42,554 bases of DNA from an uncultured Brachyspira sp. GTDB taxonomy: Bacteria; Spirochaetota; Brachyspiria; Brachyspirales; Brachyspiraceae. Shown one piece after another: positions 7,886-16,334 of the stretch. The notes under the pieces are model-generated. The model had not been told where the DNA came from. It worked only from the letters and a program-made list of their open reading frames with translations, and did no database searches. How positions within the stretch are numbered: position 1 is the first letter of the stretch; each line of letters opens with the position of its first letter. The position numbers were made by a program, and so were the translations under genes. The stretch spans positions 1-42,554 of the forward strand of contig NZ_CALXRM010000025.1 of assembly GCF_944390845.1 (NCBI RefSeq). The letters are read 5' to 3'.

Positions 7886-8764
7886 TTAATCCAATAAATT
7901 ATTAAAATTTTCTTTTAAGCTAGATTTTATTTTATTTATAATTTTTGTAACTATATTGCTTGTAATATTTAAAAGTTCAGCTATGAAATTATAAGGTACA
8001 TTTATTTTTATAGAATGAAGTTTTTTTATATAATTTTGTTTTTTGCTTGCTAAATGAACTGTAAATATTCCTCTTTTATGATTTTCTTCTATTTGAGCAT
8101 TTACTTTTGCTATTTTGTCCTGCTGTTTTATTATGTCATTATATTTGTTTATGTATGTTGCTCTTGCTTTCTCTACTATTGAATATGCTTCTTCATAATT
8201 TATATTAAAATATTTCATTAAAGGATTTATTATTAAATTTATAAACAATTCAAGATTATGTATAAAGAAAGCTATTGAATCTCTATCATTGAATTTGTTT
8301 TCTATATATTTGAATATATTCAAAGCTAATTCTTCTATATTGTCATCACCATTATAATTTTCAGTATATTCATTGATAGAGTAGGACTTAGTATCATAAA
8401 GTACATCATGCAATGTCATAGCCTCTCTGCTGCATAATGGAGCATCGATGGATATTTCTTTTTGATTATGTTTTTCTTTTCTTTTTTTATGATCTATGAA
8501 ATTTAAATAATGACTTCTTAATGTATATGTGAACCAAGTTATAAATTTAGCATCTGTTTCATTGTATTTTAATATTATATTTTCAAGTCTTTCTATATAG
8601 TATGAATAAAATTCCAATGCATTATCATGAAAAGCTCCAAAAACTTTTCTTGGATAATTGTATATATAATGTGACAAATGTTCGTTTATTTCTCTTAAAG
8701 CAATAATACTTCTTGTAGCTTTGTACTCTGAAATAGTCTTTTTTATAAACTCATCATCAATCAT
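7886..8764 (-). CDS. Divergent sigma-70 family RNA polymerase sigma factor
   Basis: Residues about 25-100 resemble sigma region 2: a helix with the pattern ALEFYSYYIERLENIILKYN, then FITWFTYTLRSHYLNFIDHKKR, which matches the 'F..Wl...lrn...d..r' core used for promoter opening and core binding. The C-terminal 45 residues (IAELLNITSNIVTKIINKIK) resemble the region 4 helix-turn-helix. The middle (120-240) is longer than in typical ECF factors and mostly helical. I start at 8764 rather than the upstream ATG at 8776 because GAGGA is correctly spaced for 8764. The start overlaps the DUF721 gene's stop by 8 bases, implying translational coupling. The downstream gene may encode its antagonist. It could also be a sigma-derived regulator that no longer binds polymerase. 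Confidence 0.6.
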   Translation of the reverse strand: MIDDEFIKKTISEYKATRSIIALREINEHLSHYIYNYPRKVFGAFHDNALEFYSYYIERLENIILKYNETDAKFITWFTYTLRSHYLNFIDHKKRKEKHNQKEISIDAPLCSREAMTLHDVLYDTKSYSINEYTENYNGDDNIEELALNIFKYIENKFNDRDSIAFFIHNLELFINLIINPLMKYFNINYEEAYSIVEKARATYINKYNDIIKQQDKIAKVNAQIEENHKRGIFTVHLASKKQNYIKKLHSIKINVPYNFIAELLNITSNIVTKIINKIKSSLKENFNNLLD

Positions 8765-9212
8765 TGTCTTCCTCATATTTTAATATATTATAGAATATTT
8801 CTTTCATTCTTTCATCTTGAATATTGGATTCTTTTATTACATTGTCAATCCATTCTTTATGTTCTTTTCTAATTTCTTTTTTAGTAGTTTTTTCAGTTTT
8901 AGGAATTTCTTGTACTCTATTATTAACTTCTCCGATTCTAGTTTTTAATTCAGTAACTTCTATATTTGTTTCTTTTTTTATATTTTTGAATATATTTGAT
9001 CTATTCATAAATATTTCATTAGCCCATACACTATCTATTATAGTAACGGTTAAAACAGAATTTCTAAAGAATGATGGATAGCATATTTTTGATAATACTT
9101 TCCCCATAATATCGTCCCACTTTTGAGATATTTTTATGTAATTAGCTAAATTTATATTTTGGTATGATTTTATATTAGAATATTCTTCTAATATATTTTT
9201 TATTTCACGCAT
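8757..9212 (-). CDS. DUF721 / DciA-like protein
   Basis: The first 90 residues match the DUF721 pattern: a helix, then W-x-x-I-x-G-x-x-L (KWDDIMGKVLSKICYP), a 'g.L.v.v.ds.wa.el' strand-helix (VLTVTIIDSVWANEI) and a final strand. In several bacteria DUF721 proteins (DciA) help load the replicative helicase; that role here is by family only. The C-terminal 55 residues are highly charged (KTEKTTKKEIRKEHKEW) and probably extended or coiled. I prefer the start at 9212 over an ATG at 9236 because AGGG lies about 8 bases upstream. The 3' end overlaps the sigma-like gene. Confidence 0.7.
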   Translation of the reverse strand: MREIKNILEEYSNIKSYQNINLANYIKISQKWDDIMGKVLSKICYPSFFRNSVLTVTIIDSVWANEIFMNRSNIFKNIKKETNIEVTELKTRIGEVNNRVQEIPKTEKTTKKEIRKEHKEWIDNVIKESNIQDERMKEIFYNILKYEEDND

Positions 9213-9259
9213 AATAATAACCCTATTAAACATCATACAATATTTTTTTATATTATCAA

Positions 9260-10153
9260 TTAGTTATTAGTATTTTGTATATTTGTTTCTGTTATTATAG
9301 TATTAGTATTTACATTAGTTATTATGGTATTTGTTATAATAGTATTAGTAATATTATTTATAACATTATTTGTATCTATTTGGTTAGTGTAATTGTTTTC
9401 TAATTCTATAGGCTTTACTTCTAAATCTTCATCGTAAGTGAGTTTTGAATTATCATTTGTTGATTTAGATGCCGTATTTTCTATTATTAAATCATTAGTG
9501 TTTCCAGATATTCTTGCAAGTATCGTTCTTGTTCTATTTACAGAGTCTTTTAATCCTTTATATTTAGGATTTATTTTATATGCTTCTTCATAAGTATTTA
9601 ATGCTGAACTGAAATTTTTATCTCTTTCATAAGTGGCAGCCAAATTAACCATATAAACTACATTGTTTGGACTATATACAGTTGCTTTTAAGAAAGATGA
9701 TTCCGCTTGCTTATAATCTTCTATATATAGATATAGAAGTCCCAAAAAATTATTCATATAAGCATCATTAGGTTTTAGATTTACAGAATATGTAATAGAT
9801 TCTATTGCTTTATTAGTATCGCCTAATTTATATAATGCATATCCTTTTTGGAAATGAAGCTTTGCAGAAAATCTGTTAACTATTATTCCGCTTCTTGCTG
9901 CTCTAAGCATATTTGTATAATCTTTTAAATTCATATAAGAATTGGCAAGATTTTCAAAATATTCTATTCTTAATACAGGAGAATTAGCTATTTCATATTC
10001 AAATAGTTCTGCTGCTTTTTTATAATTTTTTGCATTGTAATATCTGTATGCATTTGATAAATTTTTTTTATTGTATATAAATACATCATTAGTTTGAGAA
10101 AACAATGATAGTGTAAATATACAAAAAATAATAAAGACCTTGTTAACGTCCAT
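9260..10153 (-). CDS. Exported TPR protein with Asn/Thr/Ile-rich tail
   Basis: A signal peptide (MDVNKVFIIFCIFTLSLFSQ) is followed by about five tetratricopeptide repeats (roughly residues 25-200), with typical 'A...y..al.l.p....a' spacing such as the repeat around LGDTNKAIESITYSVNLKPN. The last 45 residues are nearly all Asn, Thr and Ile in short approximate repeats, an unusual low-complexity tail. Likely a periplasmic or surface scaffold; partners unknown. The start at 10153 is chosen over an in-frame ATG at 10183 because only it puts the signal peptide at the N-terminus. It overlaps the upstream gene by 11 bases, so the two are translationally coupled. Confidence 0.75.
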   Translation of the reverse strand: MDVNKVFIIFCIFTLSLFSQTNDVFIYNKKNLSNAYRYYNAKNYKKAAELFEYEIANSPVLRIEYFENLANSYMNLKDYTNMLRAARSGIIVNRFSAKLHFQKGYALYKLGDTNKAIESITYSVNLKPNDAYMNNFLGLLYLYIEDYKQAESSFLKATVYSPNNVVYMVNLAATYERDKNFSSALNTYEEAYKINPKYKGLKDSVNRTRTILARISGNTNDLIIENTASKSTNDNSKLTYDEDLEVKPIELENNYTNQIDTNNVINNITNTIITNTIITNVNTNTIITETNIQNTNN

Positions 10154-10985
10154 CTTTTTTGAAACTTTGTAATCTAAAGTCATTTATCATAGCATTAGCA
10201 TAAGCTACTGTAGCATCATATATTTCTTCTTTACTTTTGCCTTTAAAGAATTTATATACTCTAGGAGATTGAGTATTTAAATAATCTGGAAGAACCATTT
10301 CTCCATCGCTAGTAGCTTTAAGTGCTATAGATTTAATATTAGATAATTTCTCTATAAATGCATGAAGGAAGAAACCTGATTCTTTTAATATAAATTGTTC
10401 AGCTCTGCTTGAGTTATCACCATTATTTAAAGCAAAAATATAATCAGCAAATATCTGAGGTACTTTTGTTTCACCTACAGGTATGATAAATTTTTGGAAT
10501 TGATTGTCATAATCTTTGATAGCACTTTCTACAACATAATCGCTAGCAGGTCCGCAGCAAAAGAATCTTATAACAGAAAAACAATTATATAATTCTTTGA
10601 AAGCACCATATAAATGTTTTATTTCTTCATCTGCTCTAGGATGCATATCTTCTAAAGGATATTTTTCTGTAGCACTTTTGAATCTCTCTATCATATTATC
10701 AACTTTATCCATAAAAGAATTTTCTTTAGCTTTTTCTTCTTCAGCCTTTTTTCTTTGACGTTCTAATTCTCTATCTCTTAATGTAGTTTTTATATCTTCT
10801 AATATTTTTATTTCAACTATTAAGAAGTTTGATAAATCTTGTCTGTTTTGTAAAGCTTCTCTATATCTGTCATTAAAACTATTTACATTATAAATTTTAC
10901 TGCCGTATTTTTCAGCACCTTGTTCATACTCGCGTCTTATTTTTGCCAAAGTAGCATTAATTTCTTTATCACTTAAACTAGCCAT
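10143..10985 (-). CDS. Conserved-type hypothetical protein, coiled coil
   Basis: I do not recognise this 280-residue cytoplasmic protein. It has no signal peptide and no membrane segment. Residues about 60-95 (ending RDRELERQRKKAEEEKAKE) are strongly predicted as a charged coiled coil, and a Cys-Cys-Gly at about 153-155 follows the aromatic stretch IRFF. The rest is mainly helical. A strong AAGGAG Shine-Dalgarno shows a real, well-translated gene. It is the first gene of the minus-strand run and overlaps the TPR gene, which suggests a shared function. Confidence 0.7.
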   Translation of the reverse strand: MASLSDKEINATLAKIRREYEQGAEKYGSKIYNVNSFNDRYREALQNRQDLSNFLIVEIKILEDIKTTLRDRELERQRKKAEEEKAKENSFMDKVDNMIERFKSATEKYPLEDMHPRADEEIKHLYGAFKELYNCFSVIRFFCCGPASDYVVESAIKDYDNQFQKFIIPVGETKVPQIFADYIFALNNGDNSSRAEQFILKESGFFLHAFIEKLSNIKSIALKATSDGEMVLPDYLNTQSPRVYKFFKGKSKEEIYDATVAYANAMINDFRLQSFKKDGR

Positions 10986-11199
10986 TTTTAAGACTCCTTT
11001 TTTAATTGAAAATATTTATAATTCCATTAAACCGTGTAAAATATCATTACAATATATCGAAAACTTTTACTAATTAATTATACAATTTTTTTTAAAATAA
11101 ATCCAGCATGAAAAATATTGTTTCTATATATCTTTTTTGTATATACCAAAAATTTTTAACTTTCTCAACCGATGCACTTTATATAGAATTATCAACTTT

Positions 11200-11478
11200 T
11201 TTACCGCGACTTCGTCCAAGTTGAAAAAACTGCAATTAAAAAATTAATACTAAATTATACTAAAATGTTTTATATGTAAGATAGGCTAAAAATGCAGTTT
11301 TTCGCGAAGCATATCCTATCTTATCTAGAATATAAGCTTCTTTGGGGTACCAGAGAGTAAATGTAAAAGAACTGGGATGCTGCACGCTGTGTACTTCGTA
11401 AGGGCAAAGCCCTAGATATAAAAACAAAAATATAAATTGATTTTTGACAAAATATAATTGTTTAAGTATATGCTATCT
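11200..11478 (+). repeat. Dispersed intergenic repeat, copy B
   Basis: The gap 10986-11685 has no credible gene. Its middle aligns with 3690-3963 in the same order: AATTAATACTAAATTATACT, ATGTAAGATA, the TTTTTCGCGAAG block, GCTTCTTTGG, AAAAGAACTGGG and a block of about 20 identical bases starting TGACAAAATATAATTG. Copy B keeps a hairpin where copy A has one, but with different bases: AAGATAGG/CCTATCTT (11278-11285 with 11315-11322), with ATGC/GCAT inside. Copy A's palindrome is decayed here. That both copies stay foldable while diverging suggests a structured element. Confidence 0.6.
11444..11472 (+). promoter_or_regulatory. Promoter-like element at the edge of repeat copy B
   Basis: TTGACA (11444-11449), a 17-base spacer and TATATG (11467-11472); the spacer is nearly identical to that at 3935-3951. 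Downstream, on the plus strand, there is only the foldable region 11568-11666 and then the 3' end of an opposing gene. Confidence 0.35.
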
Positions 11479-11567
11479 TGGATAAAATAGGAGAGTGGAA
11501 ATTACAAAAAAGATATATTTTAGCTATGAATAAAAATCATCATATAAAATTGAATATGAGATATACT

Positions 11568-11666
11568 ATTCAGGTCTTATAATTAATGTAATACAAACCT
11601 TTATGAAAATGGATTTTTATTTACATTATATATTAAGTTTAAAATACTATATTATAAAACCTGAAT
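11568..11666. other. Long-range foldable region beside the UPF0597 gene end
   Basis: A 16-bp inverted repeat with one mismatch (11568-11583 with 11651-11666, core ATTCAGGT/ACCTGAAT) encloses a second stem AATGTAA/TTACATT (11585-11591 with 11621-11627). No T-run follows, so it is not a standard terminator. It could be a 3' processing structure for the minus gene or a small structured RNA. Confidence 0.4.
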
Positions 11667-11685
11667 AATAATAAATATATAATGA

Positions 11686-12954
11686 TTACTTATCTATCAT
11701 TATATTAAGTATTTCTATATCAGTACCTTTCATACCTTCTTTAGCCATTCTTCCAATACTGTCAATAGTAGCTTCTATATCATCTTTTACAAGTCCATCA
11801 CCAGATTTAAATACTTTGCCATCTTTTGCTAAATTGTATGCAAGTATTCCGCAATCAACAGCTTCAGAAATTTTTGATGCACAAGAAGCTTTAGCACCAT
11901 CACAAACCATACCGCCTATTGTACATAATGCATTAGTTATTGTGTCTGAAATTATTTTATAGTCAGCATCATTAAGATAAGCTATTCCGGAAGCAGCTCC
12001 AGTAGCGGCACAAACAACTCCGCAGAATGCTGATAATTTTCCTATATGTTTTTTTTGAAGTATAGCTATTAAATTGGATAAAACTAATGCTCTATATAGT
12101 TTTTCTTCAGACACTTTCATGTCTTCAGCGTATATAATTACAGGCATAGATACAGTTATACCTTGGTTTCCGCTTCCAGAATTAGTTACTACTGGCATAG
12201 GACAACCTCCCATTCTTGCATCAGAACCTGCAGAAGCATAAGCTTTAGCTCTGTTTCTTACATCATTTCCATAATATTTCATCAATGTTTTTCCTACAGA
12301 AGAACCATAGTCATTTTTTAGACCTTCATTTGCTATATTTGAGTTTAATTCTATTTGTCTTTGTATAACTTCTTTTATATCTTCTATATTAACTTCATTG
12401 GCAAAATTTAAGATTTCTTTTATATTTAAAGAATCTCTGTCAGCAGAATCCTTTTGACCTGCTGAATTATCAGAAGTAAATAATTCTTTGCCGTCTTTTA
12501 TTATTCTTGTTATATTAGTGTGGGCATTTTTTATTTCAACTAATGCTGATGAATTTTGATATTTAGCTTCTATTATAATATGTAGATTTTCAGAGCCTTC
12601 TATTAAATCACATTTACAAAAACCTTTGCTTATAAGTTCTTTAGTTTTTTCTATATCTTCCGGTTTGATAGTTGATAATACTTCAAGATTTTTGTTAGGA
12701 TCTCCTCCAACTAAACCTAAAGTAGCAGCAATATCAATTCCTTTTAATCCTCCGGAATTTGGAACAGTTACACCTTTTACATTTTTAATAATGTTTCCGC
12801 TGCATTTAACAGTTATTGAGTCAGGTATATTTCCAATAACTTCTCTAACTTTTGCTCCAGCATAAGCTATTGCTATAGGCTCTGTACAGCCAAGGGCAGG
12901 TATTAATTCTTCTTTTAGAATATTTATGTAATTATCATATAATATTTTATCCAT
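11686..12954 (-). CDS. UPF0597 / L-cysteine desulfidase-like (serine dehydratase alpha-like) protein
   Basis: A 422-residue cytoplasmic protein of the UPF0597 (YhaM/CdsB) family, related to the iron-sulfur subunit of serine dehydratase. Members studied in other organisms split L-cysteine to sulfide, ammonia and pyruvate; substrate here is inferred. Visible features: the N-terminal LGCTEPIAIAYA with a conserved Cys, CSGN, the glycine-rich VTNSGSGNQGITVSMP, and the C-terminal cluster GGMVCDGAKASCASK, whose cysteines probably bind an Fe-S cluster. I start at 12954, where GAGGTG is well placed; the longer frame to 13023 adds an unlikely AT-rich extension. It is divergent from galK. Confidence 0.83.
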   Translation of the reverse strand: MDKILYDNYINILKEELIPALGCTEPIAIAYAGAKVREVIGNIPDSITVKCSGNIIKNVKGVTVPNSGGLKGIDIAATLGLVGGDPNKNLEVLSTIKPEDIEKTKELISKGFCKCDLIEGSENLHIIIEAKYQNSSALVEIKNAHTNITRIIKDGKELFTSDNSAGQKDSADRDSLNIKEILNFANEVNIEDIKEVIQRQIELNSNIANEGLKNDYGSSVGKTLMKYYGNDVRNRAKAYASAGSDARMGGCPMPVVTNSGSGNQGITVSMPVIIYAEDMKVSEEKLYRALVLSNLIAILQKKHIGKLSAFCGVVCAATGAASGIAYLNDADYKIISDTITNALCTIGGMVCDGAKASCASKISEAVDCGILAYNLAKDGKVFKSGDGLVKDDIEATIDSIGRMAKEGMKGTDIEILNIMIDK

Positions 12955-13191
12955 ATTATAACACCTCTTTAAAATGATATTCATCACATTAAATATTATA
13001 TTATTCTTTATTGCCAAAATCAATATTTTTAATAAATTATTTGTTTTAGTTTTTGAAAAAATTTACGATTTATTACTTTATACAGTTTATTATATGAATA
13101 ATATTATTTTTTTTAGGATAGTTTAGTTTATACTATTGATTTTTTTTCATTTTATGATATTTATAACAGATAATTTTTGAGAGATATAATT

Positions 13192-14373
13192 ATGATACCT
13201 AGATTACATTTAAAAATAGTAGCAAGATTTAGAGAAGTTTTCGGACATAAGGGAGATACAAAATTATACTTTGCTCCCGGAAGAGTTACAATAATAGGAG
13301 AGCTTATAGATTATTCAGGCGGGGATACTATAACTTCTGCTATAGACAGAGGTACTTATATAGTAGCTAGAAAAAGACCTGATAATAAAATTAATATATA
13401 TGCTCATTCTTTTAAAGCCAGAAAATCATTTACATTAGAAGATTTAGAGAAAAATAAAGAAGATGAATGGGCAATTTATTTCAAAGGCGTTTATTCTGTG
13501 CTTTTAGAAAAAGGCTATAAACTTCATGGAATGGATTTGTTCGTTTATACAGATTTACCTTTTAATACTTCATTAGCTTCTTCAAGTTCTTTATGTGCTT
13601 GTTTGACTTATGCTACTTTAGATATTAACAATATAAAAGATGTAGATCCTATTGAAATGGCAAAATTATCTTATGAAGGTGAGATAAAATATGCTTCTCA
13701 TAGAACTTCTTTAAGCGACCATGTTACTATATTCATGGCAAAAGAAAATACATTATTTCTATTTAATATGAAAACACTTAAATATGAATATTTTGATTTC
13801 AATTTAGGTGATTGCTGTATGGCAGTAGTTAATAGTAATAAAAAGAGAACTTCCAGCGACAGTGAATATAATGCTAGAAAAAGAGAATGCGAAAATGCAT
13901 TGAAAAAACTTAAAGAAAAGAAACCTAATTTAAAATCTCTATCAGATTTAAAGCCTAAAGATGCAGATTTTATAAAGGAAACTTTGCAAAATAAAGAACA
14001 AAGACGTGCTTTATATGTTTCAGCAGAGCAGGATAGAGTTAATCAAGCTGTAAAAGCTATAAAAAAAGGTTCTGTAAAAGATTTAGCTAGTTTGATATTA
14101 AAAACACATGATGGTTTAAGTAAGTTATATGAAGTATCTACTGCTGAATTAGATATTTTAGTTGAAGAATCTACTAATATGGACGGCGTTTTAGGGGCTA
14201 GAATGATAGGAACTGGATTTGGCGGCGGAGTATTATTATTCTTAAAGAAAACTGAAGTTGAAAATGTTATAGAAAATCTATATGCTAGTTATAAAGAAAG
14301 AACTAGAAGAGATGCAGATGTTTATATATTAAAACCATCTAATGGTACTCGCATATTGCCTACTGAAGAATAA
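13192..14373 (+). CDS. galK: Galactokinase GalK (GHMP kinase)
   Basis: Phosphorylates galactose to galactose 1-phosphate, the substrate of GalT (encoded at 40282). The 393-residue protein has the galactokinase signature region GRVTIIGELIDYSGG (30-44), the GHMP ATP loop as LASSSSLCACL, and the C-terminal GARMIGTGFGGGVLLFL. The usual GEHTDY is changed to GELIDY, losing the conserved His, and the ATP loop is less Gly-rich than normal, so substrate range could differ. I start at the ATG 13192 with GAGAG upstream; the in-frame TTG at 13177 has no support. It is followed after 36 bases by prfB. Confidence 0.8.
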   Translation: MIPRLHLKIVARFREVFGHKGDTKLYFAPGRVTIIGELIDYSGGDTITSAIDRGTYIVARKRPDNKINIYAHSFKARKSFTLEDLEKNKEDEWAIYFKGVYSVLLEKGYKLHGMDLFVYTDLPFNTSLASSSSLCACLTYATLDINNIKDVDPIEMAKLSYEGEIKYASHRTSLSDHVTIFMAKENTLFLFNMKTLKYEYFDFNLGDCCMAVVNSNKKRTSSDSEYNARKRECENALKKLKEKKPNLKSLSDLKPKDADFIKETLQNKEQRRALYVSAEQDRVNQAVKAIKKGSVKDLASLILKTHDGLSKLYEVSTAELDILVEESTNMDGVLGARMIGTGFGGGVLLFLKKTEVENVIENLYASYKERTRRDADVYILKPSNGTRILPTEE

Positions 14374-14409
14374 TTTTTGGAAGTGAATTAAGTAAATTAG
14401 GAAAATCTT

Positions 14410-15514
14410 ATGACATTATCTGAGATAAAAAATATAGTATCAAATATTAAGGAACAGTCAGAAATTTTAAGGGGGTATCTTTGACCCTGATTCAATATAT
14501 AAAAGGGTAAAAGAAATTGATGAAATATCTTCTAAAGATGATTTTTGGAATGATAATATAGCAGCACAAAAACTTATGAAAGAGAGAATGCTGCTTCTTG
14601 ATAAAATAGAACCTGTTGAAAATTTGATAAAGAATTCTAATAATATATATGAATTAGTTGAAATGGCTATAGAGTCAAATGACCCGGAAATGGAAAAAGA
14701 ATTAGAAACAGAATGCTTGGAATTGCAGCGTGTTTTTGATGAATTAGAAACAAAGAACCTTTTCTCTGGTGAATTTGATAGTAAGAATGCATATTTAACA
14801 TTGAATGCTGGAGCAGGCGGTACTGAAAGCTGTGACTGGGCTTCTATGCTTTCAAGAATGTATGTACGTTTTTGTGAAAGACATGGTTTTACAGTGGAGA
14901 CTACTGATGAATTGCCTGGCGATGAAGCTGGTATAAAACAAATAAGCTTTTATGTACAAGGGCTTTATGCTTACGGTTATTTGCGTTCAGAAATTGGAGT
15001 TCATAGACTTGTTAGAATATCTCCTTTCGATGCCAATGCTAAAAGACATACTTCATTTGTAGCAGTAAGTGTTATGCCGGACATAGATGAAGATATTGAA
15101 GTTGAAATAAATCCTGCTGATTTAAGGATAGATACATATAGAGCTTCTGGAGCAGGCGGACAGCACGTTAATAAAACTTCATCAGCCATAAGAATAACAC
15201 ATATACCTACAAATATAGTAGTTCAGTGTCAGGCAGAAAGAAGTCAGCATAACAATAAAGATATGGCTATGAAAATGCTTAAGGCTAAACTTTATCAATT
15301 AGAAAAAGAAAAATTGGATAAAGAGAAGCAAAAAATAGCTGGAGAAAAAACTGATATAGCTTGGGGAAATCAGATTAGAAGTTATGTTTTCCAACCTTAT
15401 CAGATGGTTAAAGATTTAAGAACTGGTCATGAAACTGGTAATATGAACTCTGTTATGGACGGAAATATAGATGAATTCATTTCTGCTTATCTAAAACAGC
15501 AAATAAAAAAGTAA
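14410..15514 (+). CDS. prfB: Peptide chain release factor 2 with programmed +1 frameshift
   Basis: Recognises UGA and UAA stop codons and triggers peptide release. The gene begins at ATG 14410 (AGGA upstream) and reads 24 codons to an in-frame TGA at 14482-14484. Its context AGGGGGTATCTTTGAC (14470-14485) is the classical autoregulatory shift site: internal Shine-Dalgarno, CTT slippery codon, weak UGAC stop. After slipping one base, reading resumes with GAC at 14483 and continues to 15514, giving 367 residues, the normal RF2 length. The stop-recognition tripeptide SPF lies in RISPFDANAKR and the catalytic GGQ in GAGGQHVNK. Translation from the internal ATG 14576 would lose about 55 residues and is not the true start. 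Confidence 0.96.
14470..14485 (+). promoter_or_regulatory. RF2 programmed frameshift site
   Basis: AGGGGG (internal Shine-Dalgarno), TAT, CTT, TGA, C. This is the same arrangement as in E. coli prfB: low RF2 makes ribosomes pause at the UGA and slip +1 on CUU, so RF2 controls its own synthesis. Confidence 0.96.
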
Positions 15515-15572
15515 AAAATGGTTTATTCTGATCTTTTTATGTAAATAAAATTTAATAATATTATGTTACTTA

Positions 15573-15601
15573 TTGACATTTTTAGACATAGATTGTATAG
15601 T
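15573..15601 (+). promoter_or_regulatory. Promoter of the first beta-barrel gene
   Basis: Perfect TTGACA (15573-15578), 17 bases, then TATAGT (15596-15601). The transcript start near 15608 lies 21 bases before the chosen ATG and rules out the longer reading frame starting at 15563. Confidence 0.8.
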
Positions 15602-15628
15602 GTAGATATACTAAAGATGGAGAATATT

Positions 15629-16201
15629 ATGGTTAAAAAGATTACACTTATCTCTGCTATGATATTAATTTTAGCAGTTGCCATGCCAAAAAAAGCACAA
15701 GCTGCTTATTCTGATGGTGCAGCAATAGGTGCTTCATTGTTTTTTGGTTATCCAAACCAAGGTTTGACTTTAGTTGGTCAATTTAAAGGTGTTCCTTTGA
15801 TGTTTGGAGTTCAAGCTGTAGCAAATCCTTTTGGAAATTATCCTTATTTTGGTATTGGTCTTACTATGGACTGGTGGGGCTTAAAAATACCTTTGGGAAA
15901 AGCAGGTGAATCTGATGTACATTTCTACTTAGGACCAGGACTTGCTGCCGATGCTGCTTTTGGATCTAACTATTGGTCTGTTAATGCTGGTTTAAGAATG
16001 CCTATAGGTTTTTCATTCTTGATTAAACAAAAATGGGAAATTTTCTTAGAACCTGCCCCTGTTGTTAATGTACTTCATGCTGATGGAGATGGAGTTTCTT
16101 TACTTGGTTTATATTTGGGTGATGATGATAGACATGATCGTTGGTACTTTGGTCACTTCTTACATTTGACATTCCAATTTGGATTCAGATATTGGTTCTA
16201 A
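15629..16201 (+). CDS. Small outer-membrane beta-barrel protein, paralog 1
   Basis: A 190-residue exported protein. The signal peptide MVKKITLISAMILILAVA...AQA is cleaved before YSDGAA. The mature part alternates hydrophobic and polar residues in Gly/aromatic-rich strands and ends in FRYWF, the terminal aromatic signature used for barrel insertion by BAM. It resembles small spirochaetal barrel proteins (the Borrelia BAPKO_0422-type family comes to mind), but function is unknown. It is 133 bases upstream of a clear paralog sharing DWWGLK, GPG.A, NYW and the C-terminus. GGAG at 15619-15622 and the promoter at 15573 fix the start. A terminator follows. Confidence 0.78.
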   Translation: MVKKITLISAMILILAVAMPKKAQAAYSDGAAIGASLFFGYPNQGLTLVGQFKGVPLMFGVQAVANPFGNYPYFGIGLTMDWWGLKIPLGKAGESDVHFYLGPGLAADAAFGSNYWSVNAGLRMPIGFSFLIKQKWEIFLEPAPVVNVLHADGDGVSLLGLYLGDDDRHDRWYFGHFLHLTFQFGFRYWF

Positions 16202-16225
16202 TTTTATACAGTATTGAAATTAATG

Positions 16226-16252
16226 GCCCCGTTAATAACGGGGCTTTATTTT
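16226..16252 (+). terminator. Terminator of the first beta-barrel gene
   Basis: GC-rich perfect stem GCCCCGTTA/TAACGGGGC (16226-16234 with 16236-16244) followed by TTTATTTTTTTT. Confidence 0.88.
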
Positions 16253-16334
16253 TTTTAAAGATAATTTATTCACTTTTCGATATTATTTTTTATATTTATA
16301 AATAGTTTTTTAATTTAAATGGGTTTGTTTTATT

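Noticed and set aside
12955-13191. Cyclic-AMP-receptor-like site in the galK divergent gap
   Set aside because: Only a partial half-site match, not symmetrical enough to support.
14410-14575. prfB pseudogene with premature stop
   Set aside because: The TGA sits in the exact programmed frameshift context, and the shifted frame restores a full RF2.
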